Positions 51,027-58,232 of a stretch of DNA of 64,000 nucleotides are shown one piece after another (position 1 is the first letter of the stretch; each line of letters starts with the position of its first letter). Source of the stretch: Pseudomonas palleroniana (GTDB lineage Bacteria; Pseudomonadota; Gammaproteobacteria; Pseudomonadales; Pseudomonadaceae); assembly GCF_003031675.1 (NCBI RefSeq), contig NZ_PYWX01000061.1, positions 1 to 64,000 on the forward strand. The letters are read 5' to 3'. Both the position numbers and the translations under genes were made by a program. Below the pieces are notes generated by a model. That model was not told where the DNA came from. It was given only the letters and a program-made list of their open reading frames with translations, and did no database searches.

Positions 51027-51442
51027 TCAGCAGGTTGGACGCTAGGAGCATAGAGCACACGAAACGAACCTTTGATCGTCTGAGCGGGTTGACTGATTGA
51101 AGATCCCTCAAAATCGGCACGCAGAGCATCCGGTTCGGCGAGGAAACGCATCTGCCCTTCGTAATGGGTAGTTTTTATTCCCCCAGGAATCTCGTGCGAG
51201 AACATTAACCCGGCCTCTCCAGTTTTTTCGGGATTCTCGACCAGCGTGTAAAATTTTGTCGGCTCGAACTTAAATGTGCTGAATACAGTCAGAGTCGGCA
51301 GCCCCTCCTTTGTAGTCCCCATGATTTGGTAGTAGCGGCCCGAATAGAAGTGTATCGCCTCCTCAGTGTGAAAGGCTTTGGATTCGCCCGAAAATTGAGC
51401 CTTCACATAGAAGCTACCAATAGGGTCTCGTTTATCAGTCAT
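51020..51442 (-). CDS. Hypothetical protein
   Basis: 140 residues, MTDKRDPIGSFYVKAQFSGE to LYAPSVQPADQ. I do not recognise the family. No signal peptide, membrane helix or Cys cluster; the sequence alternates short beta-like stretches (AIHFYSGRYYQIMG, TLTVFSTFKFEPTKFYTLVE), suggesting a small beta-rich fold. The start was chosen at an ATG with an AAGGAG site; 60 upstream codons in frame lack homology. Slightly lower GC than its neighbours hints at recent acquisition. Confidence 0.6.
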   Translation of the reverse strand: MTDKRDPIGSFYVKAQFSGESKAFHTEEAIHFYSGRYYQIMGTTKEGLPTLTVFSTFKFEPTKFYTLVENPEKTGEAGLMFSHEIPGGIKTTHYEGQMRFLAEPDALRADFEGSSISQPAQTIKGSFRVLYAPSVQPADQ

Positions 51443-51696
51443 TTCATTTCTCCTTGTCCCGGATAACAACACAGCTGATTCAACGGCAAGTCGAAGCGGT
51501 TGAATACTGTGAAATCCCACAGAGAAACGTTTCAGCCAAATGCTCCTTCCCATTGCCAGGCTGCGGCAACGAATGACCGCTGAACGGACGGATATTGCCT
51601 CCTGGATAAGGCTACGCCCCATAAAACCGGGCCCATCGCCCCCGGCACACTATTTGCTCCAGCTGTGCCACCGAACATTTCCACAGGTGAGCGATC

Positions 51697-52209
51697 ATGC
51701 TGGTTAACAACAACGCCCAAGCCGTATCGACGATCCAACACATCAAGCGCCCCGACATGGACCCCGCCAACGCGGCCGCCAGCACGCTGTACAGCGGCGC
51801 CCTGCAGGCGGCGCAGCAAAGCGTGACGGTGCCGGCCGCGCAGAAGGACCTGGACAAGGCCAATGACCGTATCGATGAAGCCTTCGCCAAGACCCGCGTA
51901 CAACTGCAGGCCAGCACGGCAGCGACGAGCGCGACCTCTGACGTGCCGGCCACCGGCTCGACCGGCAAGACCGCCCGTGAAGACTTTAACGACTACATGA
52001 GCAAATCGCCGGCCGAACGCATCCGCGAACAGCTCCTCAAGGAGCAGGGTTTGACCGAAGAGGATGTGCAGAAGCTGCCGCAGGAAAAGCAGGACGCGAT
52101 TTCCAAGGAAGTGGCTGAGCGCATCAAGCAACAGCAGGATCAGCAGGTAGCGGCGAAAACCGCCGACCCACAGGTGCAGGCGGTGAAAGAAACCCTGGCG
52201 GCGATCTAA
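51697..52209 (+). CDS. Hypothetical Ala/Gln-rich helical protein
   Basis: 170 residues. N-terminal half is low complexity (Ala, Ser, Thr, Gln); the C-terminal half has a better conserved helical block REDFNDYMSKSPAERIREQL then LKEQGLTEEDVQKLPQEKQD, ending in a Gln-rich tail. I recall this block in other pseudomonad hypothetical proteins. No signal peptide or membrane helix. Weak ribosome site (AGGTGAG) before the ATG. Function unknown. Confidence 0.65.
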   Translation: MLVNNNAQAVSTIQHIKRPDMDPANAAASTLYSGALQAAQQSVTVPAAQKDLDKANDRIDEAFAKTRVQLQASTAATSATSDVPATGSTGKTAREDFNDYMSKSPAERIREQLLKEQGLTEEDVQKLPQEKQDAISKEVAERIKQQQDQQVAAKTADPQVQAVKETLAAI

Positions 52210-52293
52210 GCCGCACATCGTTGCGTGTAGAAGCGAGCTTGCTCGCGAAAAACCTCAACGATAACGCGGGCTTGCTGGATTGCAGGACGCGGT

Positions 52294-53163
52294 TCAGTTA
52301 ACCAGCATGTTCAACAAAGCCTGCGCAGCAGCACCCGGCTCCCGGTTCGGCGGCCCCACCAGGCAGAACTCACGCTGTACCGGGGCCTTGAGCGGCATCA
52401 CGCGCAACCCCTGGCGTTGAGCCGGCAGGGTCATTTCCGGGACCAGCGTGACACCAATCCCTTCGCGGACCAGGCTGAAGGCGCTGCTCCATTCGCGCAC
52501 TTCCACGCGGGCATCGCGTAACGCCAACCCGGCCTCGGCGCTCAGGCTGCCGGCGTTGACGGTGCAGCCGCCGGTGGCGAGTACAAAGGGTTGTTCCAGC
52601 AATTCCTCCAATGTCACCACCGCTCCGGCCGGGCGCTGGGCCAGTGCATGCTGCGCGGGCACCACCGCTGTCCAATGGTCGCGCCCCAACACCGTGGCCT
52701 TGCGCTCGGGCTTGGGGTTGAGCACCACGCCCAAGTCGATCAGCCCGGCGTCAAGCAAGGTATTGACCTCGTCATCCGTGACTTCCAGGGTGGTGACCTC
52801 GATGCCGGGATACAGCTGCTTGAAACGCTGCAACAACGGGCTGAGAAAGGTCTGCAGCACGATGGGGAAACTGGCAATGCGCAGTGTCCCACGCAACATG
52901 GGCCGGGCTTCATCGACGGTGCTGCGAATCGCCTGCAGCGCGCCCATCATGACTCTCGCCTGTTCGATCACACTCAGCCCCAGTGCGGTGGGCAGCGTCT
53001 TGCGTGGCTCACGGGTAAACAGTTGCGCGCCCAGCGTCGCCTCCATCCCGGCCATGGCCTGGCTGGCGGCGGACTGAGTCATGCCCACGCATTGGGCAGC
53101 GGCAGTGATGCTGCCATGGTCGGCGACAGCGACCAGCAAGCGCCAGTGCATCAGGTTCATCAT
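52294..53163 (-). CDS. LysR-family regulator, divergent from a GST gene
   Basis: 289 residues. HTH MHWRLLVAVADHGSITAAAQ then CVGMTQSAASQAMAGMEATL at about 5-43, effector domain with GGCTVNAGSLSAEAGLALRD. The start is one of two adjacent ATGs (53163 or 53160) after an AGGA stretch; the long upstream frame is a shadow of the GST gene. A 96-base gap separates it from the divergent GST gene, its likely target. Confidence 0.85.
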   Translation of the reverse strand: MMNLMHWRLLVAVADHGSITAAAQCVGMTQSAASQAMAGMEATLGAQLFTREPRKTLPTALGLSVIEQARVMMGALQAIRSTVDEARPMLRGTLRIASFPIVLQTFLSPLLQRFKQLYPGIEVTTLEVTDDEVNTLLDAGLIDLGVVLNPKPERKATVLGRDHWTAVVPAQHALAQRPAGAVVTLEELLEQPFVLATGGCTVNAGSLSAEAGLALRDARVEVREWSSAFSLVREGIGVTLVPEMTLPAQRQGLRVMPLKAPVQREFCLVGPPNREPGAAAQALLNMLVN

Positions 53164-53259
53164 GACAGTAGCTGTCCTTATGGCAGGGCTCTGAAGGTTT
53201 AATTTTACGCACGGTGCCATGCCCATGAAACTGGCGCAAATCCCACGGAGCTGTCCCCG

Positions 53260-53856
53260 ATGAAACTGTATTACGCCCCCAACGCCTGTTCGCTCGCCCC
53301 GCATATCGTATTGCGCGAACTGGCCCTGCCGTTCGAGTTGGTGCAGGTCGACAACAGGGCCAAGATCACTGCCGACGGCGAGGACTTCCTGCAGATCAAC
53401 CCCAAGGGCTACGTGGCTGCGCTGCAACTGGAGAACGGCCAGGTACTGACCGAAGCCAGCGCGATCCTGCAATACCTGGCCGACCTGAAACCCACGGCCG
53501 GCCTGGCTCCTACCAATGGCAGCTGGGAACGCGTGCGTTTGCAGGAATGGCTGAACTTTACCGCCAGCGAAATTCATGGCGGGCTGGGCGTGTTCTTCAA
53601 CAGCGCCATCCCGAATGACGTGAAAGCGCTGTTCAAGGCCACGCTGCTCAAGCGCCTTGCGATTCTGGTGCACACCCTGGCGCGTCAGGATTACCTGCTG
53701 GGCACCCGATACTCGGTCGCCGATGCCTACCTGTTCGTGGTGCTGCGTTGGGCGGCCCTTCACACTATCGAGCTGGACCCGGTACTGCAGGCGTTCATGC
53801 AGCGTGTGGGTCAGCGCCCGGCGGTCGTTGCCGCACTGGCAATCGAAAATCCATAA
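53260..53856 (+). CDS. gstA: Glutathione S-transferase, beta class (GstA-like)
   Basis: 198 residues. MKLYYAPNACSLAPHIVLRE carries the beta-class catalytic Cys10; NPKGYVAALQLENGQVLTEA has the cis-Pro-equivalent and glutathione site; the C-domain ends YSVADAYLFVVLRW. The last 46 bases overlap the 3' end of the convergent HAL-like gene. Symbol by homology to bacterial GstA. Confidence 0.87.
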   Translation: MKLYYAPNACSLAPHIVLRELALPFELVQVDNRAKITADGEDFLQINPKGYVAALQLENGQVLTEASAILQYLADLKPTAGLAPTNGSWERVRLQEWLNFTASEIHGGLGVFFNSAIPNDVKALFKATLLKRLAILVHTLARQDYLLGTRYSVADAYLFVVLRWAALHTIELDPVLQAFMQRVGQRPAVVAALAIENP

Positions 53857-55226
53857 GTCGAAATGAAGGCACTCAACACCCGCACATCTGCCGAGCCTGG
53901 GCGATCCTGGTCCAGATGGGCCACCTGGCTGCGCACGGTGTCATGGATCTGCCGAGTGCCCTGCCCCAGCCGCAATTCGCCGCGCAGATCCACCGCCTGC
54001 GCGGCAACGATCAGTTCGATACTGGCCAGCCACAACACCCGCTCCGTCAACTGGCGGGTCTTGTCCACGACGGCCAGGGCCTGCCCTGCGTAGTCCTCGA
54101 CGCGATCCGCCACCGGCACAGTCACTGCCGGCAGCGGGTTGGCCAAATGCCCGATCTGCGCCACCAATGCCGAACTGGTGCGCTGCAACGCCGCCATACC
54201 GACATGCCCCGGTCGAGCGATCAAGAATCGCGGCAGATCGCTGGAGGCAGGCGACAGCAATTTGGCAATGCGCTCAGCGCTGCACGCCGCCGCTCGATTC
54301 AGGGCCAGGCCCAGGCTTTCGGCGACCAGCGCCAGGTGGGTGCTGTCGAAGTTCGCGGTGGCCAATACCAGCGCCTCTTCGCTGATCAACGCCGGATTGT
54401 CGGCACCGCTGCGCAGTTCCAGTTCAATCAGTTCATGCAAATGGTGCAACGCCTGCTGCGCCGCCCCTTGTACCACCGTGGCACAGCGAAAGCTCAAGGG
54501 GTCTTGCAGGCGGCGCGGACTGTCCGCCAACTCACCGCCCGCCAGCAGTTGCAACAAGGCCGCCGACTGCTCGGTTTGCCCCGGTGCCGGCCGCAGGCGC
54601 GAGGCCCACGGCTGGAAGGGGCTGAGGTTGGCCCGGTAGCCTTCGCAGGACAACGCCAGTGCGGCCAGCAAGGCCTCCAATGCCCGCTGCACCTGCGCCA
54701 CCAGTAACGCGCCCAAGCCGACACTGGCGGCATTGGCAGAGACCAGCGCCAAACCATCTTTACCGGTCAGGGGCACCGACAGCGCCAGGCTCAGGTGCGC
54801 CAGCGGCGCCAGGTCGCTCTCGCCCAGCGAGCCGATCAACGGCACATCCGGCTCGACACCGCTATTGAGCAACGCCAGTAAAGCCTGCGCCGCGCCCGGC
54901 GAAATACCTGAACGCCCCTGGGCCAACCCGGCCAGACGCGCCGCCATCATTGCCCGCAATTCCTGGCGATTGGCAAGGCGCCCTACCCCCACCGCGCGTC
55001 CCAACGGAATGTTCGCCTGCACGGGGGCGACCAACGTATCCACCGCTGCGCCAAGGCCGGTGGTCACCCCATAAATCGGCGTGCCTTCAGCCGCCAGTTT
55101 CACCAGCAGGCGGTGGCCTTCATCGATACGTTGACGGGCCTGCGCGGTGAAATCCGCCGCTGCATCCTCGCGGGCAATCGCCAGCAAATCCGCGAGTGCC
55201 AGACCTTGGGGGTCGAGATGAATCAT
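53811..55226 (-). CDS. HAL/PAL-superfamily protein without the MIO triad
   Basis: 471 residues over the full length of aromatic amino-acid lyases. YGVTTGLG (Tyr52) and QDPLSFRC are recognisable. The MIO-forming segment, GSVGASGDLAPLAH in canonical enzymes, reads GSLGESDLAPLAH at 132-144: Ala-Ser-Gly is reduced to Glu-Ser and one residue is lost. Other active-site parts also differ: LVLSHAAGVG is IPLGRAVGVG, LINGTQ is LVSANA, QEDHVSM is RPGHVGM. The ATG overlaps the OCD stop (ATGA). It is the last gene of a four-gene operon with an OCD-like enzyme and two binding proteins. Either it is a MIO-independent lyase of a new substrate or a non-catalytic relative. Confidence 0.8.
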   Translation of the reverse strand: MIHLDPQGLALADLLAIAREDAAADFTAQARQRIDEGHRLLVKLAAEGTPIYGVTTGLGAAVDTLVAPVQANIPLGRAVGVGRLANRQELRAMMAARLAGLAQGRSGISPGAAQALLALLNSGVEPDVPLIGSLGESDLAPLAHLSLALSVPLTGKDGLALVSANAASVGLGALLVAQVQRALEALLAALALSCEGYRANLSPFQPWASRLRPAPGQTEQSAALLQLLAGGELADSPRRLQDPLSFRCATVVQGAAQQALHHLHELIELELRSGADNPALISEEALVLATANFDSTHLALVAESLGLALNRAAACSAERIAKLLSPASSDLPRFLIARPGHVGMAALQRTSSALVAQIGHLANPLPAVTVPVADRVEDYAGQALAVVDKTRQLTERVLWLASIELIVAAQAVDLRGELRLGQGTRQIHDTVRSQVAHLDQDRPGSADVRVLSAFISTYGFSIASAATTAGR

Positions 55227-56227
55227 GCCCAACGCAACCGCTGGCCAAGCCCCGACTGCCTGGCTTTTTCCAACAGCGCATGGCCCAGCGCGATATCACT
55301 GAGGCTCAGGCCACGGTGCCAGAACAGGATGGTTTCCTCGGGCGTTTCCCGGCCGTTTTTCAAGCCGGCCACGATCTGCCCCAGTTCGGCATGCAGGGTC
55401 TGGGCGCTGAGTTTGCCGGCGTCTACATGGGCACGCAGCGAACCAAACAGGCCGCCTTTACACTGGCCCCAATCGTCCACCACCAGCTTGCTCATGATGT
55501 CGGTGAGCGACAGTTCCACCGCGCTCATGGTGCCGTAGGGCACCACAAACGCGCCGGGCTTGATCCAGTCGGTGCGCAGCAACGGTTCGGGCTGATCCAG
55601 GCGGGACGCCTCGACCACAATATCGGCGCCACGCACGGTGGTTTCCCAATCCTCGGTGACGATCACCGGCTTGCCCAGGTCCTGGCGCAGGCGTTCGGCA
55701 AAGGCTTCACGGCTTTCACTGCGCCGCGAATGCACGCGGATTTCATCGAAGTCGAACAGGTGGTCGAGCAGGCGCACGTTCCAATACGCGGTGCCACGCG
55801 CACCGATGTGCGCCAATACTTTGCTGTCGGGCCGGGCCAGGTACTTGGCGCCGATGGCAGTGATGGCGCCGGTACGCATGTCGGTGATCGCCGAGGCATC
55901 GAGGATCGCCTTGGGAATCCCGGTAGCCGGGTCCAGCAGGTTGAGGATCGCCAGTTCAGAGGGCAGCCCCTTGCGATAGTTGTCGACAAAGTCACCCACC
56001 ACCTTGACGCCCGCGTAGCCGATATCGCCGCCCAGTACACCGCGCAATACGTTGAAGTGACCGTTGATCTCGCCGCCGGGAATCAGGTGGGTACGTGGCT
56101 CAATCACCGCTTCGCCGCGGCCCTGGATCGCCAGGCTGGCTTCAATGGCGGCAAGGATTTCATCGTTGGTCAGGCCCAGTTCGTCGATGTCGAGGCCGTT
56201 GAGAAAATCAATGTAGATCGGTTGCAT
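55223..56227 (-). CDS. Ornithine cyclodeaminase/mu-crystallin-family enzyme
   Basis: 334 residues. IEPRTHLIPGGEINGHFNVL, YAGVKVVGDFVDNYRKGLPS and LDASAITDMRTGAITAIGAK are the family blocks; the nucleotide site reads LAHIGARGTAYWN, a variant of the usual GxGxQA. Members deaminate or reduce amino acids or imines with NAD(P). It is translationally coupled to the HAL-like gene and three bases from the SsuA-like gene stop-to-start, so it acts in the same pathway. Substrate unknown. Confidence 0.85.
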   Translation of the reverse strand: MQPIYIDFLNGLDIDELGLTNDEILAAIEASLAIQGRGEAVIEPRTHLIPGGEINGHFNVLRGVLGGDIGYAGVKVVGDFVDNYRKGLPSELAILNLLDPATGIPKAILDASAITDMRTGAITAIGAKYLARPDSKVLAHIGARGTAYWNVRLLDHLFDFDEIRVHSRRSESREAFAERLRQDLGKPVIVTEDWETTVRGADIVVEASRLDQPEPLLRTDWIKPGAFVVPYGTMSAVELSLTDIMSKLVVDDWGQCKGGLFGSLRAHVDAGKLSAQTLHAELGQIVAGLKNGRETPEETILFWHRGLSLSDIALGHALLEKARQSGLGQRLRWA

Positions 56228-56229
56228 GA

Positions 56230-57156
56230 TCAGGGCGCCTTGAACACGGCTTGCTGCACATCGACCTTCTTCGGGATCAGGCCGTTGGCAAGGAACAGGT
56301 CGGCAGTGCGTTGCTGGTTGCCGATGTCGACGGCTTGCAGCGGACGAATCGGCGCGGACGAGCGGTGTTCGAAGTAGCTTTTGACCACCGCCGGTTGCAG
56401 GCCCAAGGTCTTGGCCATCAACGCGATGCTCTGCTCGGGCTGGTCGAGGGACAGGCGCTGCGCCTTGGCCAGCGTCTTGATGATCGCCCCGATGGACTGC
56501 GGGTACTGCCTGGCAAACGGGCTACTGACCACGAAGAAACTGCCCGCAGGATTGAGGCCCTGACCGTCACCCAGCACGCGGGCGCTGCCGTCGATTACCG
56601 CAGCGGAATAGTACGGGTCCCACACCACCCACGCGTCGACCTTGCCCTGCTCGAACGCAGCACGCCCGTCCGATGGCGACAGGTACACCACATTCACATC
56701 CTTCCATTGCAAACCCGCACGCAGCAGGCTTTTGAGGAACAGGTTGTGGGCGCTGGAGCCCTTGAGCAGCGCCACACGCTTGCCCTTGAGCTGCGCCACG
56801 CTCTGCACGCTGCTGGCTTTGGGCACCAGCACCGCTTCGGTCTTGCCCTCGTTGGGCTCTACCGCAAAGTACTGCAAGTCGATACCGGCCGCCTGGGCGA
56901 AGATCGGCGGGATGTCGCCAATGTTTCCGATGTCCAGGCTGCCGCCGTTCAGCGCTTCGATCAAGGGAGGGCCGCCGAGGAATTCAATCCACTGCACCTG
57001 GGTGCCGGGTAGCGCCTCTTCGAAGAGTTTGTGTTCGCGGGCCAGCACCATGCTCACCGAGCTTTTCTGGTAACCGATGCGCAAGGTGGCGGGATCGGCC
57101 GCCGACACTTGGCCGGCCAGCAGGGAAAGAACCACCGCCGTGAAGACTTTAAGCAT
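56230..57156 (-). CDS. SsuA/TauA-type periplasmic binding protein
   Basis: 308 residues with signal peptide (MLKVFTAVVLSLLAGQVSAA). LRIGYQKSSVSMVLAREHKL, then FLGGPPLIEALNGGSLDIGN and LKGKRVALLKGSSAHNLFLK are the sulfonate/taurine/nitrate-binding pattern. Its ATG overlaps the stop of the OpuAC-type gene (TAATG). No permease or ATPase is nearby, so it must use a transporter encoded elsewhere or act as a sensor. Confidence 0.87.
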   Translation of the reverse strand: MLKVFTAVVLSLLAGQVSAADPATLRIGYQKSSVSMVLAREHKLFEEALPGTQVQWIEFLGGPPLIEALNGGSLDIGNIGDIPPIFAQAAGIDLQYFAVEPNEGKTEAVLVPKASSVQSVAQLKGKRVALLKGSSAHNLFLKSLLRAGLQWKDVNVVYLSPSDGRAAFEQGKVDAWVVWDPYYSAAVIDGSARVLGDGQGLNPAGSFFVVSSPFARQYPQSIGAIIKTLAKAQRLSLDQPEQSIALMAKTLGLQPAVVKSYFEHRSSAPIRPLQAVDIGNQQRTADLFLANGLIPKKVDVQQAVFKAP

Positions 57157-58169
57157 TAGAGTGCCTCCTGGATTTTGGTCGCCACAGCCGCCGGAACCCA
57201 TGGCTGCCAGATCTGCGGATGGTCCTTGAGGAACGCCTCAGCCACCTGGCGTGGCGGTGTGCGTTTCTCGCTCATTTCGCCGAGTACACCGTTGAGCAGG
57301 TCAATCGGCAGGTCGACCTTTTCAAACACGCTGACCAATTGCGGGTACTGCGCCTTGAACGGTGCCGAAACGCCGATTGCCAGGCGAGCCGGCATCGAGC
57401 GGGTGCCGATGGGGTTGGGGTTTTTCGCGTCGGACAGGGTTTTCCAGGCCTCGGCGTTGAAGGGCGGCTCTTCCAGCTTGACCAGCTTGAAACGGCCCAG
57501 CAGCGGCGTGGGCGACCAGTAATAGAACAACACCGGCTTGCCACGACGGATCGATGACGCAACTTCGGCGTCCAGCGCCGCACCGGAGCCGGTGCGGAAG
57601 TTGACGAAGCTGTCGGTGAGCTTGTAGGCCTTGAGCTTCTGGCTGTTGACGATCTCCGAGGTCCAGCCGGTGGGGCTGTTGAGGAATCGCCCACGGCTTG
57701 GGTCTTCGGGGTCGCGGAACACGTCCTTGTAACGCGGCAGGTCGGCCACCGATTTCAGCTCCGGCGCCAGGGGTTTGATGCCCCGCTCGGCATCGCCCTT
57801 GATCACGAACTCCGGTACCCACCAGCCTTCGGTGGCGCCTTTTACGGTGTCGCCGAGGCCGAATACTTTGCCTTCGCTTTCTGCCTTGACCCAGGCCGGG
57901 CTGCGTCCGGCCCACTCTTCGCCGATCACCTGGATATCATCCTTGGCCAGGGCGGCTTCCAGGCTGACGGTGCTGCCCGGCAAGGTGTCGGTGGGCAAGC
58001 CGTAGCCTTTCTCGACGATCAGGCGCAGCACCTCGGTGATCAGGCTGCCGCTTTCCCAGGTGATGTCACCGAAGTGAATGGGTTTGACGGCTTCGGCGGC
58101 CATGGCCGGCTGCGATAAAACGGCCAGTGCCAGCAGCGAACCACCGAGCAGCGTTTTAAGTCTTTTCAT
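57156..58169 (-). CDS. OpuAC-type periplasmic binding protein (glycine-betaine-like)
   Basis: 337 residues with signal peptide (MKRLKTLLGGSLLALAVLSQ ... AMA). IHFGDITWESGSLITEVLRL, then EEWAGRSPAWVKAESEGKVF and GATEGWWVPEFVIKG match the OpuAC/ProX family; aromatic Trp-rich clusters (TWESG, EGWWVPE) would form a cation-pi cage for a quaternary ammonium ligand. First gene of the four-gene operon, 63 bases downstream of the TonB receptor gene. Start ATG at 58169 has a GAGG site. Confidence 0.85.
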   Translation of the reverse strand: MKRLKTLLGGSLLALAVLSQPAMAAEAVKPIHFGDITWESGSLITEVLRLIVEKGYGLPTDTLPGSTVSLEAALAKDDIQVIGEEWAGRSPAWVKAESEGKVFGLGDTVKGATEGWWVPEFVIKGDAERGIKPLAPELKSVADLPRYKDVFRDPEDPSRGRFLNSPTGWTSEIVNSQKLKAYKLTDSFVNFRTGSGAALDAEVASSIRRGKPVLFYYWSPTPLLGRFKLVKLEEPPFNAEAWKTLSDAKNPNPIGTRSMPARLAIGVSAPFKAQYPQLVSVFEKVDLPIDLLNGVLGEMSEKRTPPRQVAEAFLKDHPQIWQPWVPAAVATKIQEAL

Positions 58170-58232
58170 GCACAACCTCGTGGTGAATCATTTTTCAGAA
58201 CACAGAGAACCCAATGTGGGATTGGGGATCGG

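Noticed and set aside
53163..53763. N-terminal extension of the LysR frame over 200 codons
   Set aside because: It is antisense to the GST gene; the HTH begins right after the ATG pair at 53163/53160.
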